A stretch of DNA of 64,000 nt from an uncultured Oscillospiraceae bacterium (GCA_947626315.1 CANQRQ010000006.1:1-64000); one strand, 5' to 3'. Numbered from the stretch's first letter, positions 31,509 through 39,958 are shown. The notes: generated by a model from the letters alone, not told the origin. A program made the numbers and translations.

Positions 31509-33293
31509 TTATTTCAGCTTGCTCAGATCCACGCAGTCGATGCCCGCCTCCAGGATCCGGGGCTCCCGGCTGCCGCCCACCACGACCACATAGGCCGCGT
31601 CCGTCTCGTAGAAAAGATAGGCGTCCCCCTTGATGCCGCAGACATCCACCGTGTCGTCCAGGGCGATGGAGACGGTGCCGCCCCAGGCGGCGTCGTATTT
31701 CCACCAGGCCATGTCCGTGGGCGGCTGGGGGAACAGGTCCAGCCCGGTGTAGAGGGCGCCCTTGGGGATATAGTGGACCCGCCAGGGGCTGCCGCCCAGG
31801 ATGAACTCCAAAGAGAAGCTGCCGTTGTCATAGGCGGCGGCGATCCAGGGCTCCGCGCCGCTGACAAAGCTCTCCGTCCCCAGCAGGGCATAGATTTCCG
31901 GCGTGCTGACGGCCTCCTCCTTCTCCAGCGGCCGGGTCAGGCCGCCGTCGGGATTCAGGATCTCCAGCGGGATCAGCCGGTTGCCCTGGATATAGCGGCC
32001 GGCGCCCGCCTCTATCAGGCCGTAGGTGCCGCACAGCTCCTCCGCCAGGGCGTCCGTCTCCTCCTCGCCGGAGGGGAAGCCCCCGTAATACCCGAAGGAA
32101 CCGCCGTAGCTGCTGAGCTTGGGGGTGTTCTCCTTCACCCAGGCGCTGTAGTCCCGGCTGAAGGCCAGCGCCGCCAGAAGCTCCGGGCTGGTCAGCACCG
32201 CCTCCGGGTCAGCGGCCTGCCCGCCGGAGGCGGAGAAGGTGGGCCCCGCGTTGATGAAGCTCTCCACCTGGTCCCCGCCGGCGCAGAGGGCCTTGTAGTC
32301 AAAGCAGGCTGCCGCCCCTTCTACCGCCTCCCGGTCGAAGGCCTCGGTAAAATCCAGCTTCAGGGAGATGCCCCAGTCCTCCCCGTCGTAAAACACCAGG
32401 GCGCTGTACCCGATGCCGTCCTCCTCCTCGGAGCAGGCGGCGGACAGCCTTTCGCCCCGGGGCGTCTCCCAGGTCCACTGGTCAAAGCTGCCCTCACTGT
32501 GGATGAACAGGCTGCCCGCCGGCAGGCAGTCCGGACTGTTCCGGTCCAGGCGGAAGGAGCAGCGCTGCCCCGCCCCGTCGCTGACCGTCAGATATCCCTG
32601 ACAGTCAAAAGAGCCGTCCTCATAGACCCGGATGGGAGAGAGACTGCCCCCCTGGGCCAAGAAAAACTCCCCCGTCCCGGCCACCCGGTACAGGTCCTCC
32701 TTGTTCAACGGCACGGTCGCCCCGGTATGGAGCTTCACTCCCCAGCGGTCCCGGATCTCAAAGAGCTTGTCCGCCATCTCCCGGTTAAAGGCCCCGTAGA
32801 TTTTATCGGCGGCCTCCAGCGCCGCGTCCCCCTGATACCAGCCGGTATCGCCGCCGATCCAGGAGCCGTCCCCGTCCCCATGGAGGGCCGTCCATTCCGC
32901 GTCCTTCTCCCGGATATAGCGGAACCGGTAGTCTTCCCACTCCGCCAGCGCCTGGGCCGCGGGGCTGTCCCCGCCGCCGTAGGGGGAGAGATAGCCCCCC
33001 TCGCCGGACAGCTCCACCGTCCCGCGTTCCTGGGCCGAGAAGACCTGGTTGTGCCCTTCCGGAGCCTGGGTCGGGCTCAGCCGGCCCTCCAGGCTCAGAT
33101 AGGCCACCGTGCAGGCGGTGAGGACCAGGGCGGTGAGCGCCGCCGCCAGCAGCAGCCCCTGCAGCCGCCTCCTGCGCAAAAGCGCCGTCCGCCCCGCCGC
33201 GCCGCCGTCCAGCCGGCCCAAGCGCTCCCCGGCGGAGAGAACGTACTCGTCCCGGATATCGTTCAAGGCGTCCATCAGAATTTCCCCGTTCAC
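31509..33293 (-). CDS. Membrane anti-sigma-like protein paired with ECF sigma factor
   Basis: A 594-residue protein with a short cytoplasmic N-terminus (NGEILMDALNDIRDEYVLSA), one membrane helix (about residues 43-65, LQGLLLAAALTALVLTACTVAYL) and a large acidic outer domain of about 525 residues with no family I recognise. GTG 33293, overlapping the sigma factor stop (GTGA), is preferred because GGAGG of the sigma gene is well placed and the family often starts with Met-Asn-Gly-Glu; ATG 33275 is the alternative. The N-terminal region probably holds the sigma factor; the outer domain would be the sensor. The family role is inferred from gene pairing. Confidence 0.82.
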   Translation of the reverse strand: MNGEILMDALNDIRDEYVLSAGERLGRLDGGAAGRTALLRRRRLQGLLLAAALTALVLTACTVAYLSLEGRLSPTQAPEGHNQVFSAQERGTVELSGEGGYLSPYGGGDSPAAQALAEWEDYRFRYIREKDAEWTALHGDGDGSWIGGDTGWYQGDAALEAADKIYGAFNREMADKLFEIRDRWGVKLHTGATVPLNKEDLYRVAGTGEFFLAQGGSLSPIRVYEDGSFDCQGYLTVSDGAGQRCSFRLDRNSPDCLPAGSLFIHSEGSFDQWTWETPRGERLSAACSEEEDGIGYSALVFYDGEDWGISLKLDFTEAFDREAVEGAAACFDYKALCAGGDQVESFINAGPTFSASGGQAADPEAVLTSPELLAALAFSRDYSAWVKENTPKLSSYGGSFGYYGGFPSGEEETDALAEELCGTYGLIEAGAGRYIQGNRLIPLEILNPDGGLTRPLEKEEAVSTPEIYALLGTESFVSGAEPWIAAAYDNGSFSLEFILGGSPWRVHYIPKGALYTGLDLFPQPPTDMAWWKYDAAWGGTVSIALDDTVDVCGIKGDAYLFYETDAAYVVVVGGSREPRILEAGIDCVDLSKLK

Positions 33294-33853
33294 AGCTCGT
33301 AGCCCTCCTTCTCCAAAAAAGTCTTTAAACTCTTCCGGGTGCGGAAGAGTCCGCTTTTTACGCCGCCTTTGCTCTGGCCCAGGCTTTGGGCGATCTCCTC
33401 CACCGGCGCCATGTACCAATAGCGGCTCACAAAGGCGTCCCGCCGGTCCCTGTCCAGCCCGGCGAGGAAGCGGTCAATGGCCTGGCTCAGCTCCCGGAGT
33501 TCCATCTGGCTCTCCACACTGTTCCACCGGTCCGGGATGCACTCGTCCAGCTCCTCCAGGCAGAGCGCCGCCTCTCCGCCGCCCCGCTTCCGGCGGCGGC
33601 TGTCCCGCAGCCGGTTCAGGGCCAGGCGGCGGGTGATCTTTCCCAGAAAGGCTCCCAAAAGGCTGGGCCGCTGCTCGGGCATGGCGTTCCAGGCCCGCAG
33701 CCAGGTGTCGTTGACGCACTCCTCCGAATCCTCCCGGTTTGCCAAAATCTGATAGGCCAGGGTCTGGCAGTAGCCGCCGTATTTCTTTTCGGTCTCCCGA
33801 ATGGCGGCGCTGCTGCGCTGCCAGTACAGATCCACGATTTCGCTGTCCTGCAT
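33290..33853 (-). CDS. ECF-type RNA polymerase sigma factor
   Basis: A 187-residue sigma-70 family protein with region 2 (CQTLAYQILANREDSEECVNDTWLRAWNAMP) and region 4 (VSRYWYMAPVEEIAQSLGQSKGGVKSGLFRTRKSL). It has no region 1 or 3, as usual for ECF factors. It starts the two-gene unit and overlaps the anti-sigma gene by 4 bases. A TATAAT and an ECF-style GAAACC/GGTCTA pair lie just upstream, suggesting autoregulation. Confidence 0.94.
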   Translation of the reverse strand: MQDSEIVDLYWQRSSAAIRETEKKYGGYCQTLAYQILANREDSEECVNDTWLRAWNAMPEQRPSLLGAFLGKITRRLALNRLRDSRRRKRGGGEAALCLEELDECIPDRWNSVESQMELRELSQAIDRFLAGLDRDRRDAFVSRYWYMAPVEEIAQSLGQSKGGVKSGLFRTRKSLKTFLEKEGYEL

Positions 33854-33890
33854 CTGTCCGCCCCCCTTCTCTGTTTTCCGGCCTTCACTT

Positions 33891-33921
33891 ATTATAGACC
33901 CCGTTTCGCGGCTTTGGTTTC
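33891..33921 (-). promoter_or_regulatory. Promoter region of the ECF sigma gene
   Basis: The minus strand has TATAAT (33891-33896) and, upstream, GAAACC (33916-33921) followed at 15 bp by GGTCTA. The latter pair resembles ECF promoters; the assignment is inference. Confidence 0.4.
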
Positions 33922-33927
33922 ATTCTG

Positions 33928-33990
33928 CGAAAAAAAGGCGGGAAAATCGCCCGTGCCGTAATGAATCGGCACGGGCGATTTTCCCGCCTT
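33928..33990 (-). terminator. Terminator of carD, 24-bp perfect stem
   Basis: Arms 33935-33958 and 33967-33990 are exactly complementary with an 8-nt loop, followed on the minus strand by a run of T. It is unusually long and perfect. Confidence 0.85.
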
Positions 33991-34025
33991 CGCGTTTCCG
34001 CCTTAGCTGGTGCGCTCTCCCTGCT

Positions 34026-34520
34026 TCAGCCGCTCCCGGACAGACGGGAGACGATGTACGCCTCCACCTGGTCCACCTCCATGTCCAGCGCCACGGCCAG
34101 CTCTCCGTGGAGAATGTCCTTAGCCCTGCGCATGGTGGCTTCCGCCCGGGTGCTCTTGGACTTCTTTCCCGCCAACCGGACCCGCAGGCCCTTCACGATG
34201 GACACCAGGGTTTCACAGGTGTGCAGCTTGAACAGATCCCTGTAAAAGGCGTCCACGTGGTTGAAGCGGCTGTCGTTGCAGATGGCAGGCTCGATGCCGG
34301 GAATGGAATCGATCAGGGCCTCCGCCTCATCCCGGCTCATCACATGGCGCATATAAGCGCCGGAATCCACCGGGACGAAAAGGGTGCTGCTGCCCAGCAT
34401 TGGGTTTAGTCTGTAGTACAGTCTCTTCTGGTTGGCCCCTCCCATGTTCAGGGGCTCAATCTTTTCCACCGTACATACACCGCTTTCGGCGTAGATGATC
34501 TTGTCCCCTACTTCAAACAT
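34026..34520 (-). CDS. CarD-like transcriptional regulator
   Basis: A 164-residue protein with an N-terminal CarD/TRCF RNA polymerase-interacting domain (MFEVGDKIIYAESGVCTVEKIEPL) and a helical C-terminal domain. ATG 34520 is preferred to the upstream TTG (34529), which lies too close to the GGGG SD. CarD proteins bind RNA polymerase beta and act at promoters, including rRNA promoters. The gene is monocistronic, with an AT-rich promoter region shared divergently with hemZ. Confidence 0.92.
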   Translation of the reverse strand: MFEVGDKIIYAESGVCTVEKIEPLNMGGANQKRLYYRLNPMLGSSTLFVPVDSGAYMRHVMSRDEAEALIDSIPGIEPAICNDSRFNHVDAFYRDLFKLHTCETLVSIVKGLRVRLAGKKSKSTRAEATMRRAKDILHGELAVALDMEVDQVEAYIVSRLSGSG

Positions 34521-34551
34521 TTGATCCAACCCCTATTTTTACTTTTTTGCT

Positions 34552-34581
34552 ATTTTACACGATTTGTTATTAAATTACCAA
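34552..34581 (-). promoter_or_regulatory. Promoter of carD
   Basis: TTGGTA (34576-34581) and TAAAAT (34552-34557) on the minus strand are 18 bp apart in AT-rich DNA. Confidence 0.5.
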
Positions 34582-34639
34582 TGATTTTTTGAACTATAAC
34601 GTATAGTATTTTATATTACTCTTTTTCCTAAGTTTCGGT

Positions 34640-34668
34640 TTGCGTTCTTCGCCCTGTTCTGCTATAAT
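34640..34668 (+). promoter_or_regulatory. Promoter of hemZ
   Basis: TTGCGT (34640-34645) and TATAAT (34663-34668) are 17 bp apart, with an extended TGC before the -10. Confidence 0.7.
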
Positions 34669-34720
34669 AGAGCAAAAGCTGCTTTTGAAATTCAATTTAA
34701 ATTCTTAAAGGAAGTGTGCC

Positions 34721-36205
34721 GTGAAGCTCTATCTGACCGGACATGACTATAAATACGCCGTGGAGCAGATCCTGCTGACGCTCTACCCGGACCAGCGGCC
34801 GGAGTACCCGGAAGGCCCGCCCCAGGGGGAGCGGATGGAGGTCAGCCTTTTGAAGGACGGGGAACAGGTCACCGCCCGCTGCGCGCTGCACCTGGCCGGG
34901 GGCAGCTGGCAGGGGGAAGATTCTCTCCCCCTCTCCCGGCTCACCGGACCGCTGGAGGAGGCCAGCCTCTGCCAGCGGCTCATCAAAAACGCCGTATACC
35001 GGGCGGCGCTGGCCTCCGGCCTGCCCCGTCCCCCCTGGGGGGCCCTGACCGGGGTCCGGCCGGGCAAGCTGATGACGCCCCTGCTCTCCGCCGGCCTGGA
35101 CGAGGCCCAGGCCCTCTCCCGTTTTACGGAGGCCTACGACGTGACGCCGGAGCGGGCCCGCCTCTGCCTGGACGCCAGCCGGGAGACGCTGGACAGCGCC
35201 GTCTCTCTCCGGCCAGGGGACGTTTGCCTCTATGTGGGTATCCCCTTCTGCCCCACCCGCTGCGCCTATTGCAGCTTTGTCAGCCAATCGGTGGAGAAGA
35301 GCATGGCCCTGGTGGAGCCCTTTCTGTCCGCCTTGGAGCAGGAGATCGCCGCCACGGCGGAGCAGGTCCGGCGTTTGGGTCTGCGGGCCGTCTCCCTGTA
35401 TATGGGCGGCGGCACGCCTACCACTCTCTCCGCCGGGCAGCTGGACCGGCTCTGCGGCCTGCTGGAGGAGGCCTTTGACCTGTCCGCCCTCCGGGAATAC
35501 ACCGTGGAGGCCGGCCGGCCGGACACCATCAGCGTGGACAAGCTTTCGGTCTTGCGGCGGCACGGGGTGGACCGGGTGAGCGTCAACCCCCAGACCATGT
35601 CCGACACGGTGCTGGCCGCCATCGGCCGGCGGCACACGGCTGCGGACATCCTCCGGGCCCTGGAGGCAGTGCGCCGGGTGGGCGGCTTTGCCGTGAACAT
35701 GGACCTGATCGCCGGCCTCCCGGCGGACAGCCTGGAGGGCTTTGCCTCCACGGTGGAGCAGGTGCTGGCCCTGGCGCCGGAGAACATCACGGTCCACACC
35801 CTCTCTATCAAGCGGGGCTCCCGCATCGCGCTGGAAGGGGCCCTTCTCCCGGACGGGGAAGAGGTGGCGGCCATGCTGGCCCTGGCCGGGGCGCGGCTGC
35901 GCCCGGCGGGCTACGGGCCCTACTATTTGTACCGGCAGAAGTTCATGTCCGGCGGCTTTGAAAACGTGGGCTGGACGAAAAAAGGGTATAAAAACCTCTA
36001 TAACATCTGTATAATGGAAGAGCTGTGCAGCATCCTGGCCATGGGCGCCGGGGGCTCCACCAAACTGATCGGGCCGGCGGGCGGGAAAAACATCCGGCTC
36101 ACGGCCCCCAAATACCCGTTGGAATACTGCGGCAGTATTCAGAGGACCTGCGCCGCGAAAGAGAAGATCGGCGAATTTTACAGACAAGGATCAAGGGAGG
36201 AATGA
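34721..36205 (+). CDS. hemZ: HemZ-like coproporphyrinogen dehydrogenase (radical SAM)
   Basis: A 494-residue protein with an N-terminal non-catalytic domain of about 160 residues and a radical SAM core, YVGIPFCPTRCAYCSFVSQ (C-x3-C-x2-C), MGGGTPTTLSAGQL and VEAGRPDTI. This is the layout of clostridial HemZ. HemZ enzymes are annotated as oxygen-independent coproporphyrinogen III dehydrogenases; the activity is poorly proven and related HemN-like proteins include heme chaperones. The start is GTG 34721 with AAGGAAG upstream. The next gene begins 3 bases after its stop, so the two are coupled. Confidence 0.9.
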   Translation: MKLYLTGHDYKYAVEQILLTLYPDQRPEYPEGPPQGERMEVSLLKDGEQVTARCALHLAGGSWQGEDSLPLSRLTGPLEEASLCQRLIKNAVYRAALASGLPRPPWGALTGVRPGKLMTPLLSAGLDEAQALSRFTEAYDVTPERARLCLDASRETLDSAVSLRPGDVCLYVGIPFCPTRCAYCSFVSQSVEKSMALVEPFLSALEQEIAATAEQVRRLGLRAVSLYMGGGTPTTLSAGQLDRLCGLLEEAFDLSALREYTVEAGRPDTISVDKLSVLRRHGVDRVSVNPQTMSDTVLAAIGRRHTAADILRALEAVRRVGGFAVNMDLIAGLPADSLEGFASTVEQVLALAPENITVHTLSIKRGSRIALEGALLPDGEEVAAMLALAGARLRPAGYGPYYLYRQKFMSGGFENVGWTKKGYKNLYNICIMEELCSILAMGAGGSTKLIGPAGGKNIRLTAPKYPLEYCGSIQRTCAAKEKIGEFYRQGSREE

Positions 36206-36208
36206 GCG

Positions 36209-37144
36209 ATGGCCTATCAGCTGCAGGAAATCAATTTCAAAACCGTCTCCGACCCTCTGGGCTTTGTGCAGGAGGAGGACGCCCGGTATCAGGACAAGGT
36301 GAAGAAAGCCGCCCAGCGGATCCTGGCCAACCGGAAAAACAGCCCCATCGTGCTGCTCTCCGGTCCCTCCGGCTCCGGCAAGACCACCACCGCCATGAAG
36401 ATCGCCGAGGAGCTGAAACGGCAGGGCGTAGGGACCCACTATGTGGCCATGGACGACTATTTCAAGACCATCGACCCTCTCACCGTCCCTCGGACGCCGG
36501 AGGGTGAGATGGATCTGGAATCCCCCCTCTGCCTGGACATGGAGCTTTTGAACCGGCACTTTGAGCAGCTGGCCCAGGGGAAGCGGATCTTCGTACCCAA
36601 GTACGAGTTCTCCCGGAAGATGCGCATTCAGGAGCCCTCCAAGTCCATCAAGCTGGGCCCGGATGAGATCGTCATTTTTGAGGGGATCCACGCCCTGAAC
36701 GACATGATCACCGACCGGCACCCGGAGGCCTTCAAGCTCTACATCTCCGCCCGGAGCGACGTGGAATTTGAGGGCAAGGTGGTCTTCAAGCGCACCTGGT
36801 TCCGCCTGGTACGCCGCACGGTGCGGGACTACAAGTTCCGGGGCTCCGACCCGGCGGAGACCATGGCCATGTGGGCCAACGTCCGCCGGGGCGAAAAGAC
36901 CAACATCTCCCCCTTTAAGGACAAGGCCGACCTCCAGCTGGACACCTCGCTGCCGTACGAGCCCGCGGTCTTCAACCACACGGCCACGGCGCTGTTCCGC
37001 TCCGTCCCGGAGGGTATCGAGCGCTTTGACGAGCTGCGGGCTGTGCTGCCGGCGCTGCAGCTCTTCGGGGACATCGACGAGTCCCTGGTGGCGGACGACG
37101 CGCTGATCCGGGAGTTCATCGGCGGCGGGATTTACGAATATTGA
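36209..37144 (+). CDS. Uridine kinase-like nucleoside kinase
   Basis: A 311-residue P-loop kinase: LLSGPSGSGKTTTAMKI (Walker A, about residue 55), HYVAMDDYFKTID, and EIVIFEGIHALND. It matches the Udk/PRK superfamily with a short N-terminal extension, like the nucleoside kinase domain found after TGS domains in clostridial uridine kinases. The substrate is likely uridine/cytidine, by family only. It follows hemZ by 3 bases and ends without an obvious terminator. Confidence 0.88.
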   Translation: MAYQLQEINFKTVSDPLGFVQEEDARYQDKVKKAAQRILANRKNSPIVLLSGPSGSGKTTTAMKIAEELKRQGVGTHYVAMDDYFKTIDPLTVPRTPEGEMDLESPLCLDMELLNRHFEQLAQGKRIFVPKYEFSRKMRIQEPSKSIKLGPDEIVIFEGIHALNDMITDRHPEAFKLYISARSDVEFEGKVVFKRTWFRLVRRTVRDYKFRGSDPAETMAMWANVRRGEKTNISPFKDKADLQLDTSLPYEPAVFNHTATALFRSVPEGIERFDELRAVLPALQLFGDIDESLVADDALIREFIGGGIYEY

Positions 37145-37196
37145 GGGTTTTTGGCCCTTTTTTCCCCGGTGGACGCCTTTTTTCGACGAAAAAGAC

Positions 37197-37225
37197 TTGC
37201 CATAAGGTTTTGACCGTGCTATAAA
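37197..37225 (+). promoter_or_regulatory. Promoter of the 37266 lipoprotein
   Basis: TTGCCA (37197-37202) and TATAAA (37220-37225) are 17 bp apart, 40 bases before the ATG. Confidence 0.75.
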
Positions 37226-37265
37226 TGGAAGTACAAAAATCTGATAAAGAAAGGATTTTTACCCC

Positions 37266-37955
37266 ATGAAAACTGGAAAACGCGCGCTCTGCCTGCTGAT
37301 GGCCGCGCTGCTTTTGTGCTCGCTGGCCGCCTGCGGCAGCAGCAAAAAGAGCTTTGAGGAGGATCTGGCGACCCTGGTCCAGGGCAATCTGGACGAGCTG
37401 TACAAGGGCCAGTTCAGCGAGGACTATCTGAAGCTGCTGGGCGCCACGGAGGACGCCCGCCGTCAGGTGTATGAGGACAACCTGAACACCAACGCGGAGT
37501 ATTTCGCCCGGAGCTATGACATCGTCTACCTCACCGACGAGATCCGCTCCCAGCTGATCGACTTCTACCGGGAGCTCTACAGCCATGCCAGCTACACCGT
37601 GGGCGAGGTCAGCCAGCTGGATGACAACACCTACATGGTGTCCGTGCAGATCCAGCCGATGGACCTCTTCCAGCAGATGGACCAGGCCTGGGAGGAATGG
37701 ATGGCCCCCTTCTACGAGGCGCACAGCTCTGTGGACTGGAACGCCCTGTCCGAGGCTGACTCGAAGAGCCTGGACGCTGAATGGGCCGGCTATGTGCTGG
37801 GCCTGGCCCAGGAGAAGCTGGCCGGTCTCGGCTATCTGGAGGCAGAGAACCTGGCCGTCCAGGTGGTGAAAAACGAGGACGGAGCCTGGAGCATCTCTGA
37901 AAACGACATCTTTACCATCGACGAACTGATCATCGCCCCCGTGGTGGAGGAGTAA
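37266..37955 (+). CDS. Lipoprotein with all-helical mature domain
   Basis: A 229-residue lipoprotein (signal MKTGKRALCLLMAALLLCSL, lipobox LAAC). The mature part is acidic and helical, including DLATLVQGNLDELYKGQFSEDYLKLL and a C-terminal stretch GYLEAENLAVQVVKNEDGAWSI that resembles DUF5105-type lipoproteins. The function is unknown. It has its own promoter and a strong bidirectional terminator. Confidence 0.85.
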   Translation: MKTGKRALCLLMAALLLCSLAACGSSKKSFEEDLATLVQGNLDELYKGQFSEDYLKLLGATEDARRQVYEDNLNTNAEYFARSYDIVYLTDEIRSQLIDFYRELYSHASYTVGEVSQLDDNTYMVSVQIQPMDLFQQMDQAWEEWMAPFYEAHSSVDWNALSEADSKSLDAEWAGYVLGLAQEKLAGLGYLEAENLAVQVVKNEDGAWSISENDIFTIDELIIAPVVEE

Positions 37956-37969
37956 AAAATCCTGACGTT

Positions 37970-38012
37970 AAAAAAGCCCTGCTGCGAAAGCCTTTCGCAG
38001 CAGGGCTTTTTT
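37970..38012. terminator. Bidirectional terminator
   Basis: A run of six A, a 14-bp perfect GC-containing stem (GCCCTGCTGCGAAA) with a 3-nt loop, and a run of six T between convergent genes. Confidence 0.92.
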
Positions 38013-38029
38013 ATTCTTTTCTGTCGCCT

Positions 38030-38644
38030 TTACGCGCTAATCAGCACCCGGCTTCCGTGGACGGAGAGCTTGCCGTCGCAGTACAGGGCCACCGCCTGGG
38101 ACAGGAGTTTCCACTCCGCCTCCTCCATCACCCGCCGCTGCAGGCTCAGCGGGTCGTCCTCCGGCAGCACCTCCACCGCCTTCTGGGCGATGATGCTGCC
38201 CACGCGGCCGTCCCCGTCGGCGAAATAGACCGTCGCCCCGGTGACCTTCACGCCCCGCTCCAGCACCGCCCGGTGGACGTCCCCCTCGTAATCCTCAAAG
38301 GCGGGGATCAGGGAGGGCCAGGTGCCGATGATGCGGTTTTTGAACTGATAGGGCACCACGCCCAGGGGCAGGTCATAGCCCGCCAGGATCACCAGCTCGA
38401 TGTCCATATCCTTGAGCTTGTTGGCGATGGCCATGCTGTGGCTGGTCATGGTGGGGAACAGCTCCGGGTCCACCACGTAGGCGGGGACGCCGGCGCTCAG
38501 CGCCCGCTTCATGGCGTAGGCGTCCCGCTGGGGGGAGATGACGGCCACCAGCTCAAAATTCGGTAATTCATTAAAATACATGGAGTCCAAAATCGCCTGA
38601 AGCTGGGTCCCGTCCCCGGAGACCAGCGCGGCCGCTCTGACCAT
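38030..38644 (-). CDS. PurN-like formyltransferase-fold protein lacking catalytic residues
   Basis: A 204-residue protein clearly related to phosphoribosylglycinamide formyltransferase: AALVSGDGTQLQAILDSM, ELVILAGYDLPL, WPSLIPAFEDYEGDVHRAVLE and VKVTGATVYFADGDG. Aligned by eye with E. coli PurN, the catalytic Asn106, His108 and Asp144 correspond to Gly, Trp and Arg (IIGTWPSLIPAF for LLNIHPSLLPKY; DGRVGSII for ELDGGPVI). It should not catalyse formyl transfer in the usual way, yet the scaffold is intact. It is not in a purine operon. ATG 38644 has GGGG about 6 bases upstream. A regulatory or binding role is possible; that is inference. Confidence 0.85.
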   Translation of the reverse strand: MVRAAALVSGDGTQLQAILDSMYFNELPNFELVAVISPQRDAYAMKRALSAGVPAYVVDPELFPTMTSHSMAIANKLKDMDIELVILAGYDLPLGVVPYQFKNRIIGTWPSLIPAFEDYEGDVHRAVLERGVKVTGATVYFADGDGRVGSIIAQKAVEVLPEDDPLSLQRRVMEEAEWKLLSQAVALYCDGKLSVHGSRVLISA

Positions 38645-38686
38645 AAGCCCCTTTCCCCGCTTTCTCAAGCCGCCTTCATCCCAGGC

Positions 38687-38715
38687 TTGTGCATTGGAAC
38701 AAATTGAGCTATAAT
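38687..38715 (+). promoter_or_regulatory. Promoter of the phosphatase-acetyltransferase gene
   Basis: TTGTGC (38687-38692) and TATAAT (38710-38715) are 17 bp apart. It faces the minus-strand promoter 70 bp to the right. Confidence 0.65.
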
Positions 38716-38779
38716 AGAAGAAACGGCAGGCGCGGCGCCCGGACAAACCGCGTGAAAACGCCCCGCCGCCTTTTAACAG

Positions 38780-38813
38780 ACAGTATTATACTGTATTTGC
38801 GCTCTTCGGTCAA
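38780..38813 (-). promoter_or_regulatory. Promoter of the PurN-like gene with palindromic -10
   Basis: TTGACC (38808-38813) and TATAAT (38785-38790) on the minus strand are 17 bp apart. The -10 lies in the perfect palindrome ACAGTAT-T-ATACTGT (38780-38794), a likely operator. Confidence 0.65.
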
Positions 38814-38830
38814 GATTTGGAGGCTGGGTT

Positions 38831-39958
38831 ATGACGGAAATTTATCTCATTCGGCACACACAGGCGGAGGGAAACCTCTACCGGATGATGCAGGGCCACT
38901 GGGATGGGGACGTGACCCCTGCGGGCTGGCTCCAGATCGAGGCGCTCTCCCGGCGCTTTGCCTCCGTCCATGTGGACGCGGTCTATTCCAGCGACCTGTA
39001 CCGGGCCCGCCAGACCGCCGGAGCCATCGCCGGCCCCCATCGCCTGCCCTTACATACGCTGCCCGCCCTGCGGGAGATCAATCTGGGCCCCTGGGAAGCC
39101 CAGTTCTTTGCCAACCTCTTCTGGGACGAGCCGGAGAGCGCGGAGCTCTTCCTCCGCGACCCGGCCAACTGGCGGCTTGAGGGGGCGGAGACCTTTCAGC
39201 AGGTGGCGGACCGGGCCTATCCCGCCCTGGTGGAGATCGCCCGGCGGCACGAGGGGCAGACCGCGGCCGTGGTGAGCCACGGGGTGACCATTCGCTGCCT
39301 GCTGTCCCGGATCACCGGCATTTCCCTGAAGGAGACGGCGCGCCTGCCCATCGGCGGCAACACCGCCGTATCCCGGCTGCTCTGGGACGGGGAGCATTTT
39401 ACCGCCGATTATCTGAACGACGTCAGCCACCTGGAGGGCCTGCCCGTCCCCGCCTGGGGCGGCGGGGCCGAGCTGCGGCATGAGAGCTTTGACCCGGCCT
39501 CGGACCGGGCCTATTACGAGCGCTGCTACGGGGACGCCTGGCAGGCGGCCCACGGCAGCCTGGCGGGCTTTGCCCCCGGCCCCTATTACGCCTCCGCCCT
39601 GGAGCACTACCGGGCCTGCCCCCAGGCGGTTCTGAAGATTTTTGACCGGGAGGAGCCGGTGGGCCTGGTGGACCTGGACACGCTGCGGGGCGCTCACGCC
39701 GGCTACGGCTGGATCAGTCTGCTGTATCTGCGGGCGGACTACCGGGGCCAGGGTCTGGGGATCCAGCTTCTGGCCCGGGCCATCCAGACCTACCGGGAGC
39801 TGGGTCGGCGGAGCCTCCGGCTCCACGTGGCGGAGGAGAACGCCGCCGCCGTGGCCTTTTACGGCCGGCAGGGCTTCACGCTCCTGGGCACGGAGAGCAG
39901 CGGCCCCGCCCGGCTGCTGCTGATGGAAAAGAACTTGGGAGGAAAGCGCAATGTATGA
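38831..39958 (+). CDS. Histidine phosphatase-GNAT acetyltransferase fusion protein
   Basis: A 375-residue two-domain protein. Residues 1-205 are a phosphoglycerate mutase-like histidine phosphatase: IYLIRHTQAEGN with the catalytic RHT, SSDLYRARQTA, and VVSHGVTIRCLL. Residues about 225-375 are a GNAT N-acetyltransferase with the acetyl-CoA motif LRADYRGQGLGIQLLARAI and ENAAAVAFYGRQGF. The substrates are unknown. It starts a four-gene run with the metallophosphoesterase (8-bp overlap), DUF1294 and the PEP-binding protein. Confidence 0.9.
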   Translation: MTEIYLIRHTQAEGNLYRMMQGHWDGDVTPAGWLQIEALSRRFASVHVDAVYSSDLYRARQTAGAIAGPHRLPLHTLPALREINLGPWEAQFFANLFWDEPESAELFLRDPANWRLEGAETFQQVADRAYPALVEIARRHEGQTAAVVSHGVTIRCLLSRITGISLKETARLPIGGNTAVSRLLWDGEHFTADYLNDVSHLEGLPVPAWGGGAELRHESFDPASDRAYYERCYGDAWQAAHGSLAGFAPGPYYASALEHYRACPQAVLKIFDREEPVGLVDLDTLRGAHAGYGWISLLYLRADYRGQGLGIQLLARAIQTYRELGRRSLRLHVAEENAAAVAFYGRQGFTLLGTESSGPARLLLMEKNLGGKRNV

